NCBI GenBank assembly: GCA_964430755.1 | Contig: CAYSFT010000003.1 | Coordinates: forward strand, 1 to 64,000 | DNA from: Flemingiibacterium sp964430755 | GTDB taxonomy: Bacteria > Bacillota > Clostridia > Oscillospirales > CAG-272 | Direction of reading: 5' to 3' | DNA: 64,000 bases | In this document: positions 36,908 to 45,081 of the stretch, piece by piece | Layout: each line of letters begins with the position of its first letter | Numbering within the stretch: position 1 is the stretch's first letter | Position numbers and translations under genes: made by a program | The notes under the pieces: generated by a model | Told to the model about the DNA's origin: nothing | Database searches by the model: none | Seen by the model: the letters and a program-made list of their open reading frames with translations, nothing else

Positions 36908-37852
36908 TTACATGTTGCTTGTGTCAATGCCCATCTGTCCCATGAGCTTTTTGTTAAATTCCTCAGCCGTGTTGAAGCCCATCTTCTTCTGACGGTTGTT
37001 CATTGCGGCGATTTCAAGAATAATTGCGAGATTTCGTCCCGGCTTAACGGGAATTGTCGTTGTCGGGATCTTGATACCGAGGATTTCGGTATATTCCGAT
37101 TCAAGCCCGAAGCGATCATACATTTTGCCCTGAACCCACGGCTCGAGATTGATTATAAGGTCGATTTTCTCGGTCAGCTTGACAGCACCCATACCGAAAA
37201 TACGGCGAACGTCAACGATACCGATACCGCGAAGCTCAACATAGTGACGGATGATCTCGGGCGCACTTCCGACGAGTGTTTTTGCGGACACACGCTTAAT
37301 TTCAACGGCATCATCAGCAATGAGACGGTGACCGCGCTTTACAAGCTCAATAGCCGTTTCCGATTTACCGACTCCGGAATCACCGAGAATGAGAATACCC
37401 TCGCCGTAAACTTCAACAAGTACACCGTGTCGTGTGAGACGCGGAGCAAGCTGTACATTAAGGAACGCAATAAGTGCCGCCATGAATGCGCTTGTCGTAT
37501 CGGCTGTACGCAGTATCGGCACCTCGAAATATTCGCCAAGCTCAATAAACTCGGGAAAAACCTCAAGTGAGGACGAAATAACAACAGCAACCGGCTTGCT
37601 TTCAAGAAAACGCATGATAGAATTGCGGCGTTCGTCTTCGGTCATTGCATCAAGATATCTATGCTCAACCTTGCCGATTATCTGTATACGCTGCGGCTCA
37701 TAGTGATCAAAAAATCCTGCAAGCTGAAGTCCGGGACGGTTAACATCCATAAGGTGAACAAGTATTTTTTCGCCATCTTCCGGAAGATAGAATTTTTCAA
37801 GTGAAAACTCGGAAATTATCTTTGAGAGTTCAACTGTATAAGCATCGGACAT
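36908..37852 (-). CDS. hprK: HPr kinase/phosphorylase
   Basis: Phosphorylates HPr at the regulatory serine, central to carbon catabolite control in Firmicutes. It has an N-terminal MurF-like domain (1-125), the catalytic His in TRHGVLVEVYG near 142, P-loop GDSGVGKS at 157-164, and the family signature in ELRGIGIVDVRRIFG. The frame reads 33 codons further upstream, but the start at 37852 (MSDAYTVEL) matches homologues and gives 314 residues. No lgt or ptsH neighbour is found. Confidence 0.95.
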   Translation of the reverse strand: MSDAYTVELSKIISEFSLEKFYLPEDGEKILVHLMDVNRPGLQLAGFFDHYEPQRIQIIGKVEHRYLDAMTEDERRNSIMRFLESKPVAVVISSSLEVFPEFIELGEYFEVPILRTADTTSAFMAALIAFLNVQLAPRLTRHGVLVEVYGEGILILGDSGVGKSETAIELVKRGHRLIADDAVEIKRVSAKTLVGSAPEIIRHYVELRGIGIVDVRRIFGMGAVKLTEKIDLIINLEPWVQGKMYDRFGLESEYTEILGIKIPTTTIPVKPGRNLAIILEIAAMNNRQKKMGFNTAEEFNKKLMGQMGIDTSNM

Positions 37853-37922
37853 ATCAAATCCATACGGAAAAGTTTTCCGCTTATCCTTTCGTGAATAGTA
37901 TATAAAAATCCATACATTATAT

Positions 37923-37951
37923 AGTATACCACATTTTGGTGATATTTTCAA
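37923..37951 (-). promoter_or_regulatory. hprK: Promoter of hprK
   Basis: On the minus strand, TTGAAA (37951-37946), 17-base spacer, TATACT (37928-37923), about 70 bases upstream of the chosen start. This also argues against the longer open frame, which would begin at the -35. Confidence 0.75.
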
Positions 37952-37996
37952 GTGGTAAACGAAAAAATCCCCGTAAAATTTTGCGGAGATTCACAC

Positions 37997-38025
37997 TTGA
38001 CAAAAATGTTTATTCATGGTATAAT
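37997..38025 (+). promoter_or_regulatory. Consensus promoter of the ZTP-riboswitch transcript
   Basis: TTGACA (37997-38002), 17-base spacer, TATAAT (38020-38025), directly upstream of the riboswitch. Confidence 0.9.
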
Positions 38026-38033
38026 ATCTGTGT

Positions 38034-38126
38034 CATGCAACTGACGGAAGTGGAAGTAACCACGGGGAGCATGACCGTAGTAAGCCGACCGTCTGGGCGA
38101 ATGTCCCGGATAGTGGGCATTTTTTG
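38034..38126 (+). ncRNA. ZTP (pfl) riboswitch with expression-platform terminator
   Basis: The first domain holds ACTGACGG and the hairpin GTGG...CCAC (38050-38063), followed by GGGGAGC. The second domain has the hallmark GCCGACCGTCTGGGC (38084-38098) that contacts the ligand Z base. A terminator follows: ATGTCC (38101-38106) pairs with GGGCAT (38115-38120), then Ts; its arm overlaps the end of the aptamer. Known class: it senses ZMP/ZTP, which builds up when 10-formyl-THF is short, and raises expression of one-carbon and purine genes. Here it precedes AICAR transformylase, the enzyme that consumes ZMP. Confidence 0.92.
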
Positions 38127-38157
38127 TTTCAATAAATTCTTTTTTGGAGGTTTTATC

Positions 38158-39330
38158 ATGAAAGAACTTGAACTCAAATACGGCTGCAACCCCAACCAAA
38201 AGCCGGCACGCGTTTATATGAAGGACGGAGAACTTCCCTTCGAGGTTTTGAACGGTCGTCCCGGTTTTATCAATCTGCTCGATGCTTTTAACTCATGGCA
38301 GCTTGTCCGCGAGCTTAAAGAAGCAACAGGACTTCCTGCGGCAGCATCATTCAAGCACGTATCTCCTGCAGGTGCGGCAGTTGCAGTACCGCTTGATGCC
38401 ACACTCGAGAAGATGTACTTCGTTGAGGGCGTTGAATTATCACCGATCTGTACAGCATACATCCGTGCAAGAGGCGCTGACAGAATGTCGAGCTACGGCG
38501 ATTTTGTTGCACTTTCTGATGAATGTGACGAGCAGACCGCATCCTTCCTCGCACGTGAGGTATCGGACGGCATTATCGCACCGTCATATTCGGAAAAAGC
38601 ACTCGAAATTCTTAAGACCAAACGCAAAGGTACATACTGCGTTATCAAGATGGATACAAATTACATCCCCGAGGAGCTTGAAACCAAGCAGGTTTTCGGC
38701 ATCACATTCGAACAGGGACGCAACAACATAAAGCTTGACAATTCCCTTTTTGATAACGTGGTTACCGAGAACAAAAAGATCCCCGACAGTGCAAAGCGTG
38801 ACCTCCTCATTGCAATGATCACTCTCAAATATACACAGTCAAACTCCGTATGCTATGCTTACGGCGGACAGGCTATCGGTATCGGTGCAGGTCAGCAGTC
38901 GCGTATCCACTGCACAAGACTTGCCGGCAACAAGGCAGACATCTGGTTCTTACGCTCTCATCCGAAGGTACTAAATCTTCCTTTTAAGCCCGAAATCCGT
39001 CGTCCCGACCGCGACAACACCATCGACGTTTACATCTCCGACGATTATCTTGACGTACTCGGTGACGGCGCATGGGAGAATATCTTCACAGAAAAGCCCG
39101 AGCCGCTCACTCGTGAAGAAAAGCGTGAATGGCTCGATAAAGTAAGCGGCGTTTCGCTCGGCTCGGATGCATTCTTCCCGTTCGGCGATAACATCGAACG
39201 TGCACACAGAAGCGGCGTTGAATACATCGTTGAAGCAGGCGGCTCGGTTCGTGATGACAATGTAATCGAAACCTGCAACAAATACAACATTGCTCTTGCA
39301 ATGTGCGGAATCAGACTGTTCCATCACTAA
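38158..39330 (+). CDS. AICAR transformylase, stand-alone (PurH C-terminal type)
   Basis: Transfers a formyl group from 10-formyl-THF to AICAR (ZMP) to give FAICAR in purine synthesis. The start at 38158 has GGAGG (38146-38150) seven bases upstream. The 390-residue product carries the AICARFT motifs SFKHVSPAGAAV near 63 and GIGAGQQSRIHCTRLAG near 243, but lacks the N-terminal IMP cyclohydrolase domain of ordinary PurH, so a separate cyclohydrolase is needed elsewhere. It is controlled by the ZTP riboswitch just upstream; a terminator follows the stop. Confidence 0.92.
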   Translation: MKELELKYGCNPNQKPARVYMKDGELPFEVLNGRPGFINLLDAFNSWQLVRELKEATGLPAAASFKHVSPAGAAVAVPLDATLEKMYFVEGVELSPICTAYIRARGADRMSSYGDFVALSDECDEQTASFLAREVSDGIIAPSYSEKALEILKTKRKGTYCVIKMDTNYIPEELETKQVFGITFEQGRNNIKLDNSLFDNVVTENKKIPDSAKRDLLIAMITLKYTQSNSVCYAYGGQAIGIGAGQQSRIHCTRLAGNKADIWFLRSHPKVLNLPFKPEIRRPDRDNTIDVYISDDYLDVLGDGAWENIFTEKPEPLTREEKREWLDKVSGVSLGSDAFFPFGDNIERAHRSGVEYIVEAGGSVRDDNVIETCNKYNIALAMCGIRLFHH

Positions 39331-39337
39331 AAATTCA

Positions 39338-39360
39338 GGGAGTCAAACGACTCCCTTTTT
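39338..39360 (+). terminator. Terminator after the AICAR transformylase
   Basis: GGGAGTC (39338-39344), 4-base loop, GACTCCC (39349-39355), then TTTTT. Confidence 0.92.
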
Positions 39361-39374
39361 CATATCCATTTTTC

Positions 39375-39407
39375 CGAACAAGCGTTTGTATCTCGAACAG
39401 ACGTTTA
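39375..39407. promoter_or_regulatory. Two LexA (SOS) boxes downstream of the small gene
   Basis: CGAACAAGCGTTTG (39375-39388) fits the Firmicute SOS consensus CGAACRNRYGTTYG fully. CGAACAGACGTTTA (39394-39407) fits in all but the last base and overlaps the stop codon of the 111-codon gene. The boxes are 19 bases apart, between two convergent genes, where no promoter for a third gene is evident. Confidence 0.65.
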
Positions 39408-39740
39408 TATTTTCCACTTTCTGTCGCCAACCATAGCCTCTGCGCTGAACGTGTCGCTTCTGCTCTCTGCAGCACGCAGAATACGCAGGAGAGATTCACA
39501 TTCAAAGGGCAGTGTCGGATATGCGTCATCGAGTCCGACGAGGCGTACTCGAACAGGATAGTTCCCTGCTCCAAGCGCGGCAATACGCTCGCAAAGTGCG
39601 CGCCATACCTCACCTTTTAAAACTCTTGCCGCATCAATTGAAAACGCGCGGGCAAGTCTGAAAACAAAGCCGATACGACTTGTGCATCCCTCAAAATTCG
39701 CTGTATAAACCTTTACCGTTTGTCTTACTGCTGCGGTCAT
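39405..39740 (-). CDS. Small protein of unknown function under LexA-type control
   Basis: I do not recognise this 111-residue protein. It is basic, soluble, without signal peptide or membrane segment: a predicted helical first half (GFVFRLARAFSIDAARVLKGE), an R/V-rich strand (PVRVRLVGLDD) and a Ser/Glu-rich tail. That it is a real gene is supported by GGAGGATAAAAAC before the ATG, by a perfect promoter (TTGACA, 17 bases, TATAAT) and by LexA boxes in that promoter and its leader. The opposite strand has overlapping open frames, but none with an SD. An SOS-induced role is inferred; the activity is unknown. Confidence 0.72.
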   Translation of the reverse strand: MTAAVRQTVKVYTANFEGCTSRIGFVFRLARAFSIDAARVLKGEVWRALCERIAALGAGNYPVRVRLVGLDDAYPTLPFECESLLRILRAAESRSDTFSAEAMVGDRKWKI

Positions 39741-39762
39741 GTTTTTATCCTCCGATTTGCGC

Positions 39763-39823
39763 CGAATATTTGTTCGGTTTTCTTTGTTGAATCAATTATA
39801 GCACAAATGTTCGGTTTTGTCAA
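39763..39823 (-). promoter_or_regulatory. SOS promoter with two LexA boxes
   Basis: On the minus strand, -35 TTGACA (39823-39818), 17-base spacer and -10 TATAAT (39800-39795). One LexA-like box, CGAACATTTGTGCT, fills the spacer (39813-39800); a second, CGAACAAATATTCG (39776-39763), lies in the leader just after the start point. Each departs from the CGAACRNRYGTTYG consensus by one or a few bases. Occupancy of either would block transcription of the 111-codon gene. Confidence 0.75.
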
Positions 39824-39927
39824 TAGTTTTTTGAAAATTTATTTCGGAAAGTTTTTTCGTCTGTTTTTTCTTGTTGTCGCCTGCATTTTCTGCCTCCACT
39901 TTTCGTCTTCACAAGAAATTGCACCAT

Positions 39928-39968
39928 AAAAAAGCGAACGGCACAACCGAACATTCGATCGTACCGTT
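39928..39968 (-). terminator. Terminator after mltG
   Basis: On the minus strand AACGGTAC (39968-39961) pairs with GTGCCGTT (39944-39937), with an inner CGAA/TTCG hairpin, followed by CGC and a run of six Ts. Confidence 0.8.
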
Positions 39969-39983
39969 TAGATAAATTATCAA

Positions 39984-41879
39984 TCAATTTGCGCGAGCGA
40001 TAATTATATTATTTTCATGCTCCGCTCCGGTCGTTGCAAAAAGCATACGACCCGTACTGTCTGAAACGAAATAGAAATAATTGCTCTCGTTAGGATAGAG
40101 GGCATATTTGATCGAGTTAAGACCGGGGTTGGCAATCGGCCCCGGGGGAAGTCCTTTGTTTGTGTACGTATTGTACGGTGTAACATATTCTGTATCGTCA
40201 CCTGTCATACTGTCCGGACGTCCGCCGAGATCGTGCTGCATTGCGTACATGATGGTGGCATCCGAGTTGAGGAACGGGAACGAAGCCGAATACTTCAGTC
40301 TGTTATGGAAAACAGATGAAACAAAACCAAGCTCATCGGCATAACGTGTCTCCTTTTCAACCATAGAAGCAAGAATTATTGCTTCATCAACCGTCATATT
40401 AAGATCAATACAGCGATTATAATATTCCTCAACAAACTTCCGATCGAAGTTGTCAAGCAGCTTTTTCAGTACAACGACCTCGCTTGAATCCTGATAGAAA
40501 TTATACGTATCGGGGAAAAGGTATCCCTCAAGACGGTATATTCTGTCGGGGCTCACCTCAAGTCCTTCAAGGAAACGGTACTCAAAATCGTAATTCTGAA
40601 TCGCGTCAACGAAGCCCTCACGTGTACCGATTCCGTTATCGACGAAAAGATCAATAATTTCGTCAACGGTATAACCCTCCGGAATCGTTAAACGGATTTC
40701 AGCTCGCGATATGCTCTCCTTGAACGAAGCTCTCAGATAGTCATAGTTAAGTGACGTTGAAACCTCGTATGTTCCGGGAATAAATTCAGCATCCTCGTCC
40801 TTGAGATTACTCCAGAAATTGAACGCCCATTTATATTTTATAGCACCGGCATTGTAAAGCGCATCCGAAACATCCTCGATCGTGGCATTCTCGGGAATTG
40901 TTACAGTAACCATCTTTTCATCAACAACAAACTTGAAAATATCGTTGCTTGTATTGATTACAAATAAAGAAATACCAACAGCAAAAGCAATGACGACAAC
41001 GATATAAACCATCGCTTTGACAAGACTCATAATCGCGCTTGTTGCCGAATCGGCTGCACGACTGTCATTTCCTCTGCGTTTCGACGATTTGCGGCTCCAT
41101 GTCACCTCATCAATCTCGAAATCATCATCTTCACTGCGCACTCCGGACTGCGGTGACGGAACAGGCATATTCTGCGAAGAAATATTGCGACCGCTCGCCG
41201 CCGGATGATTAACGCCAAATGCGGTATTTCCCGAAGCTCTGCGCTGAGGAACGGCAGCGTTTGAGGTTGGACGCTGATTCGGCGTATTCTGAGGTTTAAT
41301 CGGCTGCAAAGGTCTTTGTGGCTGAGCATTATTTTGCACAGACGCATTTCGATGCACCGCAGGAGAAACGGGACGGTTTTGCTGTACATTTCCACCGGTA
41401 TTTCGCGCCTGCGATGATTGCAGCGGACGTATAGACGTCGGCGACACAGGCATCTGCGTTGTCACAAGCGGTCTGTCCTGCGGTCTTTGGATATTGTTTT
41501 GCGGTTGGGTAGCGGCATTTTGCAAACGGGGCTGCGCAGGCGGTGTCACAGCTTTAGGTGCAGGCGGTGTTATCTTTGGCGTTCCCTGCTGTGTCAGCTT
41601 TTGTGAAGCCTGCTGTTCACGAAGCTGCTGCTGGCGTCTTTGCGCCTCCTGCATAGGTGTGAGCCTTGGCTGATCCGATATTTTTTGTACACTTTCCGCC
41701 TGACGCACCTGGGACTGCGATTTAAGCGGGCGTATCACCGCACCGCCCTGAAGCTTTGCGGTATTCTGCATATCGGATGCAGGCGTACTTTTCGGAGATG
41801 GCTGACGGCGAAAAATTATCGTATCGCCACCGAGCTCCGAATCCTGCTCGTTCATGCCCATATTTTTGTTATCTTCCAT
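39984..41879 (-). CDS. mltG: Endolytic transglycosylase MltG-like protein
   Basis: Membrane-anchored lytic transglycosylase thought to end nascent glycan strands. The start at 41879 (MEDNKNMG) is preferred because GAAAGGA lies eight bases before it; an ATG six codons earlier would put the SD inside the gene. In order: a long disordered Gln/Pro/Asn-rich cytoplasmic region (1-250), one membrane segment (about 290-310), a LysM-like subdomain, and the YceG catalytic domain with the active Glu in ILASMVEKETRY (near 500). At 631 residues it is longer than E. coli MltG because of the N-terminal region. Confidence 0.9.
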   Translation of the reverse strand: MEDNKNMGMNEQDSELGGDTIIFRRQPSPKSTPASDMQNTAKLQGGAVIRPLKSQSQVRQAESVQKISDQPRLTPMQEAQRRQQQLREQQASQKLTQQGTPKITPPAPKAVTPPAQPRLQNAATQPQNNIQRPQDRPLVTTQMPVSPTSIRPLQSSQARNTGGNVQQNRPVSPAVHRNASVQNNAQPQRPLQPIKPQNTPNQRPTSNAAVPQRRASGNTAFGVNHPAASGRNISSQNMPVPSPQSGVRSEDDDFEIDEVTWSRKSSKRRGNDSRAADSATSAIMSLVKAMVYIVVVIAFAVGISLFVINTSNDIFKFVVDEKMVTVTIPENATIEDVSDALYNAGAIKYKWAFNFWSNLKDEDAEFIPGTYEVSTSLNYDYLRASFKESISRAEIRLTIPEGYTVDEIIDLFVDNGIGTREGFVDAIQNYDFEYRFLEGLEVSPDRIYRLEGYLFPDTYNFYQDSSEVVVLKKLLDNFDRKFVEEYYNRCIDLNMTVDEAIILASMVEKETRYADELGFVSSVFHNRLKYSASFPFLNSDATIMYAMQHDLGGRPDSMTGDDTEYVTPYNTYTNKGLPPGPIANPGLNSIKYALYPNESNYFYFVSDSTGRMLFATTGAEHENNIIIARAN

Positions 41880-41915
41880 ATTTGAAAATCCTTTCAAGGA
41901 AATCGGTTTTACCTT

Positions 41916-42827
41916 TTATAACATACCAAACTGTATTGCGGCGACGATGAAAACAAGTACCGCAACCAAAAACGGAGGCGCAAGAAGTGCTTCCGAAAAT
42001 TTCTTCAGACTGAATTTCGGACACGCATCTGCATAGTCTGCTTTTTTACCGGCAAGTGCATATCCGTAATAAATACGCTCACATTCACCAAAGAAAACGA
42101 GCAGGCAAACAAGAAAGAGACTGCCGAGCGCAAATACGAGGAATCCGGTGCTTTGCGGCTTTGTTATAACAGTTCGCACAGTTTCGCCTGCCGCAAGATT
42201 GAAAACGGAATATATGAGATGACAAAGCATTGATGCAAAAATCGAACGTGTCATATACATTATAATCGCGAACATAAGCCCTGCAAAGAAGTATACGGGA
42301 AAATTACCGAACGCAATTCCGAACATACCGTAAAGCATTGCAGAAGCAAGCACTGATGTAATAACTCCGCTCGACTCATATTCAGCACAAATTATCGCAC
42401 GGAAAAGTATCTCCTCGCATATGGCAGGCATCAGCGCAAACGTAATAAGCAGATATAAAACGCCGGGATCGGTACCGTTCAAATAATATGAATAAACCGA
42501 ATAATCTCCGCTGTGCGAGCTTATCTGATATATGAAAAGCTTAAGCAGAGTGTCGCCGAGAATAAGCGTCACCGAGCCAAGAATTGTGACGAGAAATTTT
42601 TCAATTCCGAAAGGCGCGAACCGTAGTTTTTTAACAAAGCCTTCGCCCTTGAGCTTTGAATAAAACGCGCTCGGAACAAGCAGAATAACAATCTGCAGAA
42701 CAATAACCGCAAGACAGATATTCTCCTGATACGAAAGCACATCAAACTCAATATACCGCGACGCCGCAAGCAGCAGCATAACCACTATAACAAGCAGCGG
42801 CGCCATGAAGGTAGATTTAAACTTCAT
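41916..42827 (-). CDS. CPBP-family intramembrane glutamic protease
   Basis: A 303-residue membrane protein with about eight hydrophobic segments. The Abi/CPBP signature is present: CEEILFR (motif 1 EExxxR, near 140), the FAGLMFAII segment (motif 2) and HLIYSVFN (motif 3, His/Asn). Such proteins act as Rce1-like proteases or in bacteriocin self-immunity. No bacteriocin gene is near. It lies about 35 bases upstream of mltG on the same strand. Confidence 0.85.
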   Translation of the reverse strand: MKFKSTFMAPLLVIVVMLLLAASRYIEFDVLSYQENICLAVIVLQIVILLVPSAFYSKLKGEGFVKKLRFAPFGIEKFLVTILGSVTLILGDTLLKLFIYQISSHSGDYSVYSYYLNGTDPGVLYLLITFALMPAICEEILFRAIICAEYESSGVITSVLASAMLYGMFGIAFGNFPVYFFAGLMFAIIMYMTRSIFASMLCHLIYSVFNLAAGETVRTVITKPQSTGFLVFALGSLFLVCLLVFFGECERIYYGYALAGKKADYADACPKFSLKKFSEALLAPPFLVAVLVFIVAAIQFGML

Positions 42828-42901
42828 TGTTATCTCCGAATTTATTATTTTTTGTCCTAATCCGACAATGTGTTCCCGGACAAATGTCGCCTTTTATGAG
42901 T

Positions 42902-43045
42902 CTCTCACCGGTAGGGAGAGCTATAAAAGATTGCTTCCAAGCTTTGACTAAGTGAGAGCGCGTATACAGAAAATTCAGCTAAATCTTATCGTCGCGTAGG
43001 CTCCTTCCGTCACGCTTCGCGTACCACCTCCCTCTCGGAGGGAGG
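42902..43045. repeat. Degenerate palindromic repeat, relative of the one at 9511-9662
   Basis: A 266-base gene-free gap holds CTCTCAC (42902-42908) inverted as GTGAGAG (42952-42958), and CCTCCCT...AGGGAGG (43027-43045). Before the latter is a GTCACGCTTCGCGTACC segment resembling the GTCGCGCCTACGGCGTGAC part of the first element. The ends are no longer matched, so it looks like a decayed or composite copy. Confidence 0.5.
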
Positions 43046-43093
43046 CTTCGATGTGCCGAATATCAGTGGGAACACATAAAAGGTAATTGGGAG

Positions 43094-43681
43094 TTATTTT
43101 TTGCCGACGACCTTGATTCCCTTTTCGGTCGCAATAAAATCAACCGAAAGATCAAAGCGTCCGCGCGGGAGAGAGTCAATAATATAGTCGCTGTATATCA
43201 TGCCGACCTTTGAGCCGATGTATGAGCTTAAGTATCGGTCATAGTAGCCCTTACCGTAACCGAGTCGATAGCCGCATTTATCATAAACAAGTGCAGGAAT
43301 GATACAAGCGGACGGCAGAGTAGAAGCGCGGTCATAAACGGGCAGGTCGGGAGCTGGTTCAAGAAGACCGTATGTTCCCTTTTTTAACTGATCGAGCGAG
43401 GTGACATAATGATATTCCATATCATGAGTTTCAGGAATACAGCGCGGAAAAGCGACCTGCTTGCCATCCTTCAGTGCACGCTCTGCAATCGGAAGCACAT
43501 TAACCTCGTCAGCTTTCGGCGAATACATGAGCAGCACCGAAGCGTAACGGTAAGTTGCAAGTGAAACAAAGGTGCTGCAAATTTTTTCGTCCATCTGCAA
43601 TTTTTTATCTGGCGGAATTGCGGCACGAAGCGCTTTATATTTTTCGCGTATGTCGTTTTTTCTTTTTCTGATTTCGTACAT
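43094..43681 (-). CDS. 5-formyltetrahydrofolate cyclo-ligase
   Basis: Converts 5-formyl-THF to 5,10-methenyl-THF with ATP, keeping the folate pool active. The ATP/Mg motif GYRLGYGKGYYDRYL lies near residue 142. The N-terminal KNDIREKYKALRAAIP is typical. Length 195 residues. The SD is GGAGGG. It forms a short operon with the DJ-1 family gene 17 bases upstream. Confidence 0.94.
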   Translation of the reverse strand: MYEIRKRKNDIREKYKALRAAIPPDKKLQMDEKICSTFVSLATYRYASVLLMYSPKADEVNVLPIAERALKDGKQVAFPRCIPETHDMEYHYVTSLDQLKKGTYGLLEPAPDLPVYDRASTLPSACIIPALVYDKCGYRLGYGKGYYDRYLSSYIGSKVGMIYSDYIIDSLPRGRFDLSVDFIATEKGIKVVGKK

Positions 43682-43698
43682 TAATTATGCCCTCCGAA

Positions 43699-44247
43699 TC
43701 ACGCCTGAACAGCCGCGTGAAGCTTGGAAGCCATATCGTCTGAAACTAAAACGCGAACAAGCGCAAGACCAAACTCAAGCGCAACACCCATTCCCTTGCC
43801 GGTTATATATTTACCGTCAGTGACAACCGATTTTTCGGATATTTTTGCGCCGTGAAGCTTGTCTTCAAACCCGGGATAGCAAATCGCTTCCTTGCCGACA
43901 AGAAGATCGCGCTCACCGAGTATAAGCGGAGCGGCACAGATCGCGGCAAGATATTTGTCGTTTTCGAGAGCATAGGTAATAAAACGGTTTACAGTCTCAT
44001 CAGCCTGCAGATTGAGCGTACCCGGCATACCGCCCGGGAGAATGACCATATCGGCAGGATTCTTTGCGAGCATTTTTTCTGCTTCATAGGTGGTAATATC
44101 CGCGATCACCTCAATGCCGTGTGAGCCGCGTACAACCTTACTTCCGACACCGACAGTCGAAACCTTAACGCCTGCACGGCGCAAAAGATCGAGCGGACAG
44201 AGTGCTTCAACCTCCTCAAAGCCCTCGGCAAGAAACATATATACCAT
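43699..44247 (-). CDS. DJ-1/PfpI (YajL-like) family protein
   Basis: A 182-residue flavodoxin-like alpha/beta protein. The nucleophile-elbow Cys lies in AAICAAPLIL (near 105) and the early Glu in LAEGFEEVEA (near 15), the usual DJ-1 pair. GGGAGGT precedes the ATG. Members have been proposed as glyoxalases, deglycases or chaperones; the role here is open. Confidence 0.9.
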   Translation of the reverse strand: MVYMFLAEGFEEVEALCPLDLLRRAGVKVSTVGVGSKVVRGSHGIEVIADITTYEAEKMLAKNPADMVILPGGMPGTLNLQADETVNRFITYALENDKYLAAICAAPLILGERDLLVGKEAICYPGFEDKLHGAKISEKSVVTDGKYITGKGMGVALEFGLALVRVLVSDDMASKLHAAVQA

Positions 44248-44332
44248 TTTATACCTCCCAAGTTAAATATATATTTATTATAGCGTAACAAATCCCGAAT
44301 CGGGAGAAATATCCATAAAATTAAATCAAAAT

Positions 44333-45010
44333 TTACAATATAATCCCGGTCTTCTTAACAACAGCCGAAACGATATCCTTGAATATATCCGCTCTCGGAC
44401 GGATACCGTCACCGTCGTAACACTTTATCTTCGTCCAACCGAGCTTTTCCGAAGCGAACTGTGCCGCCTCGTAGCTACGGCGCATAAAGTCTGCATCCTT
44501 TTCGTGAATATCCTTAACTCTTCCCGTCTTATCCGAACGGCTGTTGACAAGCATTGCCGAATGCTCGGGAAGAAGCTCAAGGTAGATAACGAGATCGGGA
44601 GTCGGGAGTCCGAGCTTTATAAACTCAAAATCCCAAAGCCAATCGAGAAATCCGTTCCAATCCTCGCGCGGCATCTTCGAAAGCTGATGAACCGCGTTTG
44701 CAGAGGTGTAACGGTTAGCAACGATAACCTTGTCAAGAGTGTCATAATCGCTCTTCCAGTCGCTTTTATATGACGCATATCGGTCACACGCAAAGAAAGT
44801 GGACGCTGCATATGCATTCGTGTCGGACGGTCGAGCACCGAGCTTTCCGTCGAGATACATACGAACAAGTGCAGACGATTCCGATTCATACATCGGAAAA
44901 CTCAGATATCTGACGGCGTAATCATTTATTTTTAGAGTGCTGACAAGCATTGTGGACTGGGTTTCCTTGCCCGAGCCGTCAAGCCCGTCAATTGCGATAA
45001 ATGTGGACAT
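44333..45010 (-). CDS. tmk: Thymidylate kinase-like deoxynucleotide kinase
   Basis: Phosphorylates dTMP to dTDP. The P-loop is IDGLDGSGKETQ (7-18), where family members usually have GKxTQ; the Glu before Thr is slightly unusual. NRYTSANAVHQ near 95 fits the DR(Y/F) motif. The lid region KTGRVKDIHEKD contains the RxxxxxxHE element of TMKs. Length 225 residues. It lies downstream of ftsK, with GAAAGGAAT as SD. Confidence 0.87.
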   Translation of the reverse strand: MSTFIAIDGLDGSGKETQSTMLVSTLKINDYAVRYLSFPMYESESSALVRMYLDGKLGARPSDTNAYAASTFFACDRYASYKSDWKSDYDTLDKVIVANRYTSANAVHQLSKMPREDWNGFLDWLWDFEFIKLGLPTPDLVIYLELLPEHSAMLVNSRSDKTGRVKDIHEKDADFMRRSYEAAQFASEKLGWTKIKCYDGDGIRPRADIFKDIVSAVVKKTGIIL

Positions 45011-45081
45011 TGGTATTCCTTTCGTTTTCTGTTATGACGGATTTTCCATAAATTTGTTCCGTCCTGTGTTTTTTATTAAAA

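Noticed and set aside
39303..39620. 105-codon plus-strand frame over the LexA-flanked gene
   Set aside because: It begins inside the AICAR transformylase gene without an SD and runs through that gene's terminator.
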